Origin: JACMLX01 sp040384325
GTDB lineage: Bacteria > Gemmatimonadota > Gemmatimonadetes > Gemmatimonadales > Gemmatimonadaceae
DNA length: 64,000 bases
NCBI GenBank assembly: GCA_040384325.1
Contig: JAZKJL010000006.1
Coordinates: forward strand, 62,001 to 126,000
Direction of reading: 5' to 3'
Made by a program: the position numbers and the translations under genes. How positions within the stretch are numbered: the first letter of the stretch is position 1; each line of letters opens with the position of its first letter. Positions 27,294-34,920 of the stretch are shown here, piece by piece. The notes beneath the pieces are model-generated. The model searched no databases, had not been told where the DNA came from, and saw nothing but the letters and a program-made list of their open reading frames with translations.

Positions 27294-27788
27294 GCTGACA
27301 GGAGGTCTAACCCTCAGAGACACAATAGGATACTACGTTGACATGTCCGTGGATCGCCTCCCTCCGTGAGCCGAGTCGCCGTCCGGCAGCCAGCCTCCTG
27401 AGACCTATGACGCTGCTGACGGTCACACAGCTAACTCTCCAATCTTGGGCCGACTGGTTCGCGGGTGGGCGCGATGCCAACCGCCGCCGTATTCGAGTGT
27501 CAGGTCATCGCCCATGGTGCGGAGTTCGTCGCGCAACTCCACAGTGTCGCGTCACTCCATGAGATCATGCACTCGCCGAGCGATGCGCCGCCGAGCGCCG
27601 GGATGCGTGTGGTGGCCGCCTGAATATTTGCATCCGGGCGGCGTGGCGACGTTCTCTGACGTGCGGCAGCGCTTGCCCGTTTCCGTGAATCCAGCGTCAA
27701 TCGTCGGCGGTTCGCGTCGATTCACTGGGCATTGACGGCGAGGTCAGATCATTCGGATGTGTCTCTCACACTTTCGGAGGTCAGACCC
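27294..27788. other. 495-bp stretch with only one possible tiny gene
   Basis: Between junction 3 and the PD40 lipoprotein. An ATG at 27474 opens a 49-codon frame to the TGA at 27623 (MPTAAVFECQVIAHGAEFVA...), without a clear ribosome site or family match; it may be a gene remnant. The rest shows nothing recognisable. GGAGG at 27776-27780 is the ribosome site of the next gene. Confidence 0.35.
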
Positions 27789-28982
27789 ATGCGTTGTCAT
27801 GAGCGGTACCGGTTCGCGGCGCGACGCGCCATTGTGCTCCTCACCACCACACTCCTTGCGTCGTGCTCAGATGGTGGAACTCCACTGCAGCCTGAGGGGC
27901 CAAGCCTCAATGTCAAACAGGCGACGCCGACCGTCACCATCACCAGCGGTCCGACGGAGATGCAGGTCGGCACTACGGCCATCTTTGCGGCAACTGCCAC
28001 GGATGCCCGCGGCAGGACAGTCCCGCCTTCGAAGATTCACTGGTACACTGATGATCCCTCTGTGCTGCAAGTCCAAGGAGCGGCCGTCACCGCTCGGAAG
28101 CCTGGCCGGGCGATCGTTTATGCCGCATACGGTCGAGCCGTCGCGAAGCGGACGGTGGTCGTCGACGCTGCGCCGACCTTCCTGCTGCTCGCGTATCGCC
28201 TCACGACGGAGCCACTCGATCGGGTGTCAATTCTCGAATCCGGAGGAGGCCAGGAAACACTGATCGAGGCGCTTGGGGTCGGGTACCACCATTTCGATCT
28301 GTCGCCAGATCGCACACGACTTGTCTTCGCGAAACCTTTCGATAACCGGGTGTTTGTCGCCGCCGCCAACGGCACGGACATCACGGCGGTTGTTCAGTCC
28401 AACATCAATTACCTCCCGCGCTACTCGTCCGATGGCAGTCGAGTCGTGTGGACGCGGGAAGTCGGTTTCGGTGCAGGATCGCGCGAGATTTTTATCATGA
28501 ACGCGGACGGAAGCAACCAGACGCGGTTGACCGATGTCGGCGGCGAGGACAACGCACCGGGCTTCTCTGGCGATGGAACGCAGATCGTCTTTCAGTCGAA
28601 CCGATCGGGCAACTACGAGATCTGGACCATGAACGTGGACGGCTCGAATCCCGTCGCACTCACTACCGATCCCAGCGTGGACGCAGGAGCAGACTGGTCT
28701 CCGGACAGTCGCAGCATCGCATTTCTCTCCAACCGCTCGGGGGCGATGCAGCTATACACGATGGCTTCCGACGGCAGCAACGTCAGGCAACTGACCACGA
28801 CGTCCGTCCGGGGTGATGTTCGCGCCACATGGTCTCCCGACGGCAAGCGCATCGCTGTTGCCCGTGACGAAGGTGGGCAGGGCGTGACCTGGCTGATCAA
28901 TGCCGACGGTACTGGTGAAGTACGACTGCGGATACCAGACGCCACTCGCTCGTTTGAGTACGTGAACGCCTGGCGGAAATGA
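27789..28982 (+). CDS. lipoprotein with Big_2-like and TolB/PD40 beta-propeller domains
   Basis: 397 residues from the ATG at 27789, with GGAGG 8 bp upstream. The signal peptide ends in the lipobox LLASC. A bacterial Ig-like (Big_2) domain follows (about 35-115; TVTITSGPTEMQVGTTAIF, WYTDDPSVLQV). Then comes a TolB-like propeller with PD40 repeats: IFIMNADGSNQTRLT, PGFSGDGTQIVFQSNRSGNY, IWTMNVDGSNPVALTT and IAFLSNRSG. These are surface or periplasmic lipoproteins of unknown ligand. A second, diverged copy of its last 50 codons follows immediately. Confidence 0.85.
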   Translation: MRCHERYRFAARRAIVLLTTTLLASCSDGGTPLQPEGPSLNVKQATPTVTITSGPTEMQVGTTAIFAATATDARGRTVPPSKIHWYTDDPSVLQVQGAAVTARKPGRAIVYAAYGRAVAKRTVVVDAAPTFLLLAYRLTTEPLDRVSILESGGGQETLIEALGVGYHHFDLSPDRTRLVFAKPFDNRVFVAAANGTDITAVVQSNINYLPRYSSDGSRVVWTREVGFGAGSREIFIMNADGSNQTRLTDVGGEDNAPGFSGDGTQIVFQSNRSGNYEIWTMNVDGSNPVALTTDPSVDAGADWSPDSRSIAFLSNRSGAMQLYTMASDGSNVRQLTTTSVRGDVRATWSPDGKRIAVARDEGGQGVTWLINADGTGEVRLRIPDATRSFEYVNAWRK

Positions 28983-28983
28983 T

Positions 28984-29133
28984 TCTTGGCCCACCCGTAC
29001 CAATGCGTACGCCAGAGTCAAGGGCAGCCAGAACGTGACGTGGTTCGTCAATTCCGATGGGACGAATCCGGTGCGGTTCCGTCTCCCGGACTCCGCCCGC
29101 CGCTGTGAATACGTGGCGTCATGGCGGCGATAG
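28984..29133 (+). pseudogene. tandem duplicate of the PD40 lipoprotein 3' end
   Basis: The 50 codons after the lipoprotein stop encode a diverged copy of its end: QNVTWFVNSDGTNPVRFRLP against QGVTWLINADGTGEVRLRIP, and CEYVASWRR-stop against FEYVNAWRK-stop. It has no start codon or signal. The pattern, a gene 3' end repeated beyond its own stop, is the same kind of event as the queG fragments. Confidence 0.75.
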
Positions 29134-29204
29134 TACGAAGGCCTACCTCGTGGCCGATCCCGTGCCCGTAACGGACGGGGTCGCGCTACTCACCACGACT
29201 TCCA

Positions 29205-29700
29205 TCACGGCGACACCCCCGCGGCAGGTCCGCGGCCCTTCTTGTATTGATAGACAGTCGGTGGGAGGATCATCGTACCGCTGGCTCGATTCCGTGCTGC
29301 CCCAGCGTCACCCCAGTCGGCGAGATCGTTCCCGTCGAACCACTGTGGGGCCCCGGCGGTCCAGTCCGTCCCCGATGCGATGTGCGCCGCATCGGACTCC
29401 GCGGCCATGATGAGAAAGAGAAAGTATCGACCGGGTTCTTGCCGGACTCGTGAACTCCACCGGCGTGAATCTGGTGCCATCGCGTATCGGCGGTGCGAAC
29501 GGACCCAGTTCGAGTGAGTTCGTGGTCCGGTGTCCCCACTTTGGCACACCGGCCAGCATCAGAGTCGCTGCCATCGATGGCGATGTGTATGCGAGTTTGA
29601 CCTGTAGCTTGAACTGAGATCCGCGTGGCGAGGTCACCGTGTCACCAGTCAGTCGAACCGATGATCCTGGCGCAGTCTGCATCCGACGGATGCGCAGGCC
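29205..29700 (-). pseudogene. frameshifted secreted-protein remnant, family unknown
   Basis: On the minus strand, one frame reads SSVRLTGDTVTSPRGSQFKL, VKLAYTSPSMAATLMLAGVP and DGTRFTPVEFTSPA. A second frame takes over near 29440 with PGRYFLFLIMAAESDAAHIA, GTDWTAGAPQWFDGNDLADW and a stop at 29205. Joined, they make a beta-rich domain of about 150 residues with no visible start. I do not recognise the family. The change of frame indicates a pseudogene or a sequencing error. Confidence 0.45.
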
Positions 29701-29914
29701 CACGTCGACAGCCGTCAGGAGGCGAGCCGGCTCCGTCCAGAGACCTCGAGCGAGTGCCTCATGCTGGGCTGGCGACCCAATGCACGGTGGGAAGCCAGCG
29801 GCGAAGCTGAGACGGCGCATCTTCGGAGTACCACCAACGAGAGCTGGTCGCCGCAGTTCGCGCGGCTGTGGGTGATTCGTCGATGGGCACTCCCGCAGGA
29901 GCTACGCGCCGCTG

Positions 29915-30133
29915 TTCTCCCGCACCGTCAACGCATTTCGCTTGAGCCCCGCCAGCTTCGCCCGCTTCATCGGCGACTTCCGGAACGCCGCGCTGAACTG
30001 CTCCTGATCCAATCTGAGGATGTCCGTCGCCAGCGTCAGTGCGTCCTTCCCGACCAGACACGGTCGCGCCCGGAGCGGCGAGCCCTCCGCCAGCGCCTGC
30101 GAGAGAACTTCACGTTCCACGGACACACGCTCT
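29915..30133 (-). pseudogene. queG: displaced queG 3' end, copy 4
   Basis: Minus-strand codons correspond to QSVCPWNVKFS, then a 2-bp insertion near 30104 shifts the frame, then SQALAEGSPLRARPCLVGKD, LTLATDILRLDQEQFSAAFR and KSPMKRAKLAGLKRNAL. Similarity to queG ends at the same point as in copies 2 and 3. It lies between the PD40 unit and the toxin-antitoxin/kinase unit. Confidence 0.88.
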
Positions 30134-30170
30134 GGGACATGTGTCGGTATACGCATAGTGAGATCCCGCT
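30134..30170. repeat. conserved junction sequence 4 of the queG array
   Basis: Plus strand GGGACATGTGTCGGTATACG then CATAGTGAGATCCCGCT, abutting queG fragment 4. It shares TGTGTCGGTAT, GAGAT and the final CGCT with junctions 2 and 3. Confidence 0.7.
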
Positions 30171-30230
30171 GCAGACGGGGCGAAAGACGACCATGCTTGC
30201 CTTCCCGTCTCACGCGTGATACGATCCGAT

Positions 30231-30479
30231 ATGGACAACATCTCCGTGCGTGAACTCCGTAACAACGGAGGCCGAGTCTTGCAGCGGGTCGCCGGCGGCG
30301 AGACGCTCACGGTCACCATGGACGGAGACCCCATCGCCGAACTGCGACCGCTTCCGGGGCGCGGGCTGACCGCGGCCACGTTGCTGCAGCGGTGGCGCCG
30401 CCTGCCACCCGTTGATGCGCAGCGACTGCGGGCTGACCTCGATCGCGTGCTGGATGCCTCGCCCTGGTCGGTCGGGTGA
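30231..30479 (+). CDS. vapB: Phd/YefM-type antitoxin
   Basis: 82 residues. MDNISVRELRNNGGRVLQRV, then GETLTVTMDGDPIAELRPL, is the Phd/YefM DNA-binding fold; the C-terminal half (LLQRWRRLPPVDAQRLRADLDRVLD) is the toxin-binding tail. It overlaps the PIN toxin gene by 4 bp (GTGA), the normal arrangement for a co-translated pair that represses its own promoter. It starts 60 bp after junction 4, as the first cargo gene of the fourth unit. Confidence 0.88.
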   Translation: MDNISVRELRNNGGRVLQRVAGGETLTVTMDGDPIAELRPLPGRGLTAATLLQRWRRLPPVDAQRLRADLDRVLDASPWSVG

Positions 30480-30889
30480 GGCACGCACGCGGCATTCTCG
30501 ACACCAGCACGGTCTTCATGCTCGGTCGACTGGACGATCCCGCGGCGCTCCCCGATGAACCGTTGATCACTGCGGTCACGCTCGCCGAGTTGACCGTGGG
30601 GCCGCTGGTCGCGACGACGGATCAGCAGCGCGCGGCGCGTCAGGCGCATCTTCAGCAGGCCGAATCCGATTTCGATGCGCTGCCATTTGATGCCAGTGCG
30701 GCCCGGGCGTTCGGCCGCGTCGCTGCCTCGCTCCGGCAGTCGGGGCGGAAGACGACGGCCCGCTCCTATGACGCCATGATCGCGGCGACGGCGCTCGCGA
30801 ATGCGCTGCCGGTCTACACGTGCAATCCCGATGACTTTGCCGGGATCGACGGACTCGAAGTGGTGGCTGTGCCCGTTCCGACGCGCTGA
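30476..30889 (+). CDS. vapC: PIN-domain ribonuclease toxin (VapC-like)
   Basis: 137 residues, GTG start within the antitoxin gene. The PIN acidic residues are present: ILDTST (Asp 9), VTLAELTVG (Glu about 40), SYDAMIAATAL (Asp about 101) and NPDDF (Asp about 120). VapC-type toxins cut specific RNAs and are held inactive by the partner. All catalytic positions are intact, so the pair looks functional. It could stabilise the inserted unit. Confidence 0.9.
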   Translation: MRHARGILDTSTVFMLGRLDDPAALPDEPLITAVTLAELTVGPLVATTDQQRAARQAHLQQAESDFDALPFDASAARAFGRVAASLRQSGRKTTARSYDAMIAATALANALPVYTCNPDDFAGIDGLEVVAVPVPTR

Positions 30890-30910
30890 ACCCTCAGGTA
30901 CGAGTACGCC

Positions 30911-33577
30911 GTGACGACACAGGAGCGCCTGACGACCGCCCTCGCCGACCGCTACCGCGTTGATCGCGAACTCGGCGCCGGCGGCATGGCCACGGTGTAC
31001 CTCGCGCATGACCTCAAGCACGATCGCGATGTTGCGATCAAGGTGCTGCACTCGGATCTGGGCGCGGCGCTGGGCGGCGAACGCTTCCTGAGCGAGATCC
31101 GCACCACCGCGCGCCTGCAGCATCCACACATTCTCCCGCTGCTCGACAGCGGCGACGCTGATGGCCTGCTGTACTACGTCATGCCACTGGTGACCGGGGA
31201 GACGCTGCGTGCGCGCCTCGAGCGAGAACACCAGCTCCCCATCGCTGACGCGTTGCGCATCGCCCGCGAAGTGGCCGACGCCCTGCACCACGCGCACGCA
31301 CTCGGCATCATCCATCGCGACATCAAGCCGGAGAACCTCCTGCTGCAGGGCGGCCACGCGCTGGTCGCCGACTTCGGCATCGCGCTCGCCGTCCAGCAGG
31401 CCGGCGGCGCGCGCATGACGCAGACGGGACTCTCGCTTGGCACGCCGCAGTACATGAGTCCTGAGCAGGCGATGGGCGAGAAGAGCCTCGACGCGCGATC
31501 GGACGTCTACGCGCTCGGTGCCGTGGTCTACGAGATGCTGACCGGCCAGCCGCCATTCACCGGACCGAATGTGCAGGCGATCGTCGCGAAGGTGCTGAGC
31601 AGCGACCCGGAGCCGATCAGCGCGATCCGGAAGTCGGTGCCGGCACATGTCGCTGCTGCCGTACACACGGCCATCGAGAAACTCCCGGCCGATCGCTACG
31701 CGAATACGGCCGACTTTGCGCTCGCGCTGGGCAACCCGGGCACCACGCACTCGTCGTCGCGTGCCGCCGCGGGGCCGAGCGCCGACACGTCGCGGCGCTG
31801 GCGAACGCTCGCCCTCGCGGCGTCGGGTGCGTGCGCTGCGGCCATCGCTACGATCGTGTGGCTGGCCACGCGACCGTCGCCGGCGAGCGGGCCGACGGAA
31901 TACGACGTGGTGTTGCCCGACAGCGCTGCGATGTCGCTCGCGACGCCGTTCGCGGTGTCGCCTGCGGGCGATTTCGTGGTGTATCCGGCGGTTGCGGATT
32001 CAGGACGCACCGTGCTGTGGTATCGATCGCTGCTGGACGGCGCGGCCCGTCGCATCACCGGCGACGGCAGTGCGTCCACGCCAGCCATTTCGCCCGATGG
32101 GAACTCGCTGGCCTACGTCGTGATGCGCGAGGGGAACGTGGGCGCCGCCCCGAGTGGAACCGACAACTCGACGCCGTGGCTGGAACGCGTCGCCATGGCA
32201 GGTGGCAAGCCCACGGTGCTCGCGCGAGCGAAGTCGATCGAGGAAGTGTTCTGGCAGGACGCGCAACATGTAATATCGACCGAGGATGCTGGTGTCCGTG
32301 CGCGCATCGTGGATGTGGATGCGGGGGCGTCGGCCATTCGGTCGATCGGCTACTGTCTCAATGCCTTCCTGTTGGACGACAAGACCTCACTCATGTGCGG
32401 CGGAGGCGGACGGAAGTTCGCCGGGCGCGTGCTCATGCAGCCCGATACGACGAGGGACGCTCGGTACGAGAGCTTCAGCCGCGAGGGAGGCAGTGCACTG
32501 GTCCACGGATCGCAGTTCACGGTGGTGGATCAGCGCTACCTGGTGTACGTCGCACAGCAGGGCGACTTGCTTGCCGCGCGGTTGGATCTTGCAACCAGGA
32601 AGGTCGGCCGTCCGGTGCGTCTGGTGTCCGGGCTCTCGCTGCGCGACTACACCGCCGCCGCCAGCTTCGCGCTCTCCGCGTCGGGCACGTTGGTGTACGC
32701 GACCGGCGCCAACCACGCCGTGGGGCACCTGGTGCGGCAGGACGAGCGCTCGCTCGACACACTGCCGGTGGGGAGGGCGGCCTTCCTGCTCTGGAGAATG
32801 AGTCCGGACGGCCAGCGGCTGGCCGCCACGGTTGACGTGCTCGACGGGCAGGAACTGCGAGTCTACGACCTCCAAACCGGAACGTTCGACGTGTTGGTGA
32901 GTGCGGACGACATTCGCCAGCCGATCTGGAGCCCAACGGGCGACCGCCTCCTGTACGCGCTGACGCGCCAGGATGGAGCGCAGGATGTCTACGTCCGCAC
33001 GCTCAACTCCACCGCGGTGCCCCAGCCGCTGTTTGGCGCCGCCGCGTTCGAACCATCGGCCTGGTTGCGCGACGGCCGAGTGTTCGGCACGGACTTCATG
33101 TCGACTAGTCTGTACTCGGTCACCATCGAACAGCGCCCCATCACCATTGACACCGTGATGCGCGGTGTCACGTTCGCGGAGCCGTCACCCGACGGCAAGT
33201 GGATCGCGTACATGCAGAATGACTACAGCTCGCTCTCGCTCGAGCGGCTGCCTCCCGACGGCAATCGATATCGGGTTTTCGGGGGGGCCGACGACCCGCA
33301 TTGGCTATCCCCGACCGAGCTGGTTTTCAGGACGTCGGAGGGGCAGCGGTTCGAGCGCACCACGATCGCTGCGTCGGCGGAGAACCCGGTCGGCCCGGTC
33401 CGTCGGTGGCTCGATTCTGCCCGTGTGCTCGGCACGAACGGCTTCTCGTCGCAACTGAGCGTGGACGGCCGCGTCATCTACCTGCAGGCCGACCTCGAGG
33501 TGCCGGTGCGATCGCTGCGCGTGGTGCCGAACTGGGTGGCGAGGATGAAGCGTGCGGTGGACGAGGCGAATAAGTAG
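30911..33577 (+). CDS. transmembrane Ser/Thr protein kinase with TolB/PD40 propeller
   Basis: 888 residues, GTG start 21 bp after the toxin. Kinase domain about 15-275: GAGGMATVYLA, VAIKVLH (Lys 44), IIHRDIKPENLLL, VADFGIAL, GTPQYMSPEQ. One membrane helix follows a short linker (TLALAASGACAAAIATIVWL, about 298-318). The rest is an outside beta-propeller with PD40-like elements (TPAISPDGNSLAYVVMREG, RMSPDGQRLAATVDVLDG, EPSPDGKWIAYMQND). This kinase-propeller layout is frequent in Gemmatimonadota and Acidobacteria. The substrate is unknown. It differs from the TPR kinase in the second unit in its sensor half. Confidence 0.88.
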   Translation: MTTQERLTTALADRYRVDRELGAGGMATVYLAHDLKHDRDVAIKVLHSDLGAALGGERFLSEIRTTARLQHPHILPLLDSGDADGLLYYVMPLVTGETLRARLEREHQLPIADALRIAREVADALHHAHALGIIHRDIKPENLLLQGGHALVADFGIALAVQQAGGARMTQTGLSLGTPQYMSPEQAMGEKSLDARSDVYALGAVVYEMLTGQPPFTGPNVQAIVAKVLSSDPEPISAIRKSVPAHVAAAVHTAIEKLPADRYANTADFALALGNPGTTHSSSRAAAGPSADTSRRWRTLALAASGACAAAIATIVWLATRPSPASGPTEYDVVLPDSAAMSLATPFAVSPAGDFVVYPAVADSGRTVLWYRSLLDGAARRITGDGSASTPAISPDGNSLAYVVMREGNVGAAPSGTDNSTPWLERVAMAGGKPTVLARAKSIEEVFWQDAQHVISTEDAGVRARIVDVDAGASAIRSIGYCLNAFLLDDKTSLMCGGGGRKFAGRVLMQPDTTRDARYESFSREGGSALVHGSQFTVVDQRYLVYVAQQGDLLAARLDLATRKVGRPVRLVSGLSLRDYTAAASFALSASGTLVYATGANHAVGHLVRQDERSLDTLPVGRAAFLLWRMSPDGQRLAATVDVLDGQELRVYDLQTGTFDVLVSADDIRQPIWSPTGDRLLYALTRQDGAQDVYVRTLNSTAVPQPLFGAAAFEPSAWLRDGRVFGTDFMSTSLYSVTIEQRPITIDTVMRGVTFAEPSPDGKWIAYMQNDYSSLSLERLPPDGNRYRVFGGADDPHWLSPTELVFRTSEGQRFERTTIAASAENPVGPVRRWLDSARVLGTNGFSSQLSVDGRVIYLQADLEVPVRSLRVVPNWVARMKRAVDEANK

Positions 33578-33617
33578 CGAGTCTGCGTCGCGTCGCCTGG
33601 TGCGCAGAATGACGCGA

Positions 33618-34577
33618 TCACCGGCTCTCATTGCTCGCGTTTTTCAGCACCACCGCCGCATTCCGCCTGAGCCCCGCCAGCTTCGCCCGCTTCATCGGCG
33701 ATTTCCGGAACGCTGCACTGAACGCCTCCTGGTCGAGCGCCAGGATGTCCGTCGCCAGCGTCACCGCGTCCTTCCCCGCGATGAACTCCCGCGCCCGGAA
33801 CGGCGAATCCTCCGCCAACTCCTGCGAGAACTTCACGTTCCATGGGCAGACGGATTGACACGCATCACACCCATAAATCCACCCACCCACCTTCCCCCGC
33901 AACGCCTCCGGCATCTCCCCCTTCGCCTCGATCGTCAGATACGAGATGCACTTCCGCGAATCGAGCTCCCGCGCCCCCACGAACGCATCCGTCGGACACG
34001 CGTCAAGACATCGCCGACACGTCCCGCAGTGATCCGCGGCAAACGGCGCATCCGCCTCCAGCTCGAGCCCCAGCAACAACACCCCGAGAAAGAAGAAGGA
34101 CCCATGCTTCGGTGAGATCAGCATCGTATTCTTGCCGAACCACCCCAGCCCCGCACGACGCGCCAGGTCACGCTCCAGGATCGGACCCGTGTCGGTGTAC
34201 GCCTTCCCGGGTACGGTGACGCCGAGTTCCGCCGAGGCCCAGTCCTGCAAGCCGCGCAGCATCGGCACCAGCACGTCGTGGTAGTCGTCACCGCGCGCAT
34301 AGCGGGCCACCGGACCATCCGGCTCCGTGCCGCCGTAATTGACGCCGATCACCAGCGCGCTCACCGCGCCCGGTACGGGCAGCGTGGAATCCCGGCGCTT
34401 CTCGGCGCCACGCTCCAGGTATCCCATCTCGCCCGCGTAGCCGTGTGCGATCCAGTCGTCGAAGGCGCGCGCCGTTTCCATCGGGCCAAGCGTGGCGATT
34501 CCCGCCAGCATCGCCCCGCGCGCATACGCCTCGGCCTTCAGCCGGTGTGCGAAGCCCGCCGGCGCCTGCAGCGTCAC
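33618..34577 (-). CDS. queG: epoxyqueuosine reductase with replaced, shortened C-terminus
   Basis: 319 residues, GTG start at 34577 one base after the upstream gene's stop. The last step of queuosine tRNA modification reduces epoxyqueuosine using cobalamin and two 4Fe-4S clusters. Visible are AVSALVIGVNYGG, the conserved KAYTDTGPILERDLA and LGWFGKNTMLI, cluster motif CGTCRRCLDACPTDA and second motif YGCDACQSVCPWN. The family normally continues for about 40-60 residues as a HEAT-like tail; here the protein ends at RNAAVVLKNASNESR. The missing tail type is found in fragment 1 at 20.5 kb. The cofactor sites are all present, so activity is plausible. Confidence 0.93.
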   Translation of the reverse strand: MTLQAPAGFAHRLKAEAYARGAMLAGIATLGPMETARAFDDWIAHGYAGEMGYLERGAEKRRDSTLPVPGAVSALVIGVNYGGTEPDGPVARYARGDDYHDVLVPMLRGLQDWASAELGVTVPGKAYTDTGPILERDLARRAGLGWFGKNTMLISPKHGSFFFLGVLLLGLELEADAPFAADHCGTCRRCLDACPTDAFVGARELDSRKCISYLTIEAKGEMPEALRGKVGGWIYGCDACQSVCPWNVKFSQELAEDSPFRAREFIAGKDAVTLATDILALDQEAFSAAFRKSPMKRAKLAGLRRNAAVVLKNASNESR

Positions 34578-34578
34578 T

Positions 34579-34830
34579 TCAGGTGGGCAGGTGCCACGCC
34601 CATCGCGCGTAATTCGCGATGTCGTCCACGCTCGGCACGGCCTGATGGTCGCCGTAGGCCGTGTGCATGCGCCACTGCACGTACTCCCACGCCGGCAGCG
34701 GCAGGAACGGCGCTCGCACGTACCAGCCGCGACGCCGGAACCGCCAGCCCACCAGCAGCAACGGGCCGATCAGCGACGGTTCACGCACACAGCGCCAGAC
34801 GAGCGCCATCACCAGGGCAGTCCACGACAT
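34579..34830 (-). CDS. small conserved hypothetical protein
   Basis: 83 residues, ATG at 34830, stop one base before queG, so the two are co-transcribed. It has a hydrophobic N-terminus, then WRFRRRGWYVRAPFLPLPAW, YVQWRMHTAYGD and IANYARWAWHL, rich in Trp and Arg. I do not know its function. The compact, low-degeneracy sequence and operon position argue that it is a real gene. Confidence 0.65.
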   Translation of the reverse strand: MSWTALVMALVWRCVREPSLIGPLLLVGWRFRRRGWYVRAPFLPLPAWEYVQWRMHTAYGDHQAVPSVDDIANYARWAWHLPT

Positions 34831-34920
34831 GCAGCCAATCTAGCGCCGCCGGGCAGACACCGCAGTGCCCGCATTCCCACCCGGCTCGTGAGCGCGTGAC
34901 AGGCAGTGCGACCACTGCAA

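Larger units (their letters stand above)
20867..33857. mobile_element. array of four inserted units in queG
   Basis: The segment between the distal queG tail and the live gene divides into four units, each bounded by a conserved junction sequence on the left and a partial queG 3' end on the right: 20867-21911, 21912-27257, 27258-30133 and 30134-33857 (about 1.0, 5.3, 2.9 and 3.7 kb). All queG pieces have one orientation and one 5' breakpoint. This is what repeated insertion at one site would leave if each element supplies a replacement queG 3' end. Cargo differs in each unit. No integrase, transposase or relaxase is encoded in the window, so units would be moved in trans or have lost their enzyme. 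Unit boundaries are good to within a few bases on the junction side; the mechanism is inference. Confidence 0.6.

Noticed and set aside
20531..30170. CRISPR array from the spaced repeats
   Set aside because: Repeats are about 250 bp apart from kilobase-size spacers with genes, and no cas gene is present.
30110..31750. 546-codon minus-strand frame
   Set aside because: Antisense to the toxin and the PD40 kinase; only its final part coincides with the real queG fragment 4, in another frame context.
20867..33857. Classical integron with attC sites
   Set aside because: I looked at the repeats for the 7-base core sites (GTTRRRY/RYYYAAC) and an intI gene. None is convincing, cargo orientation is mixed, and the repeats are queG coding sequence.
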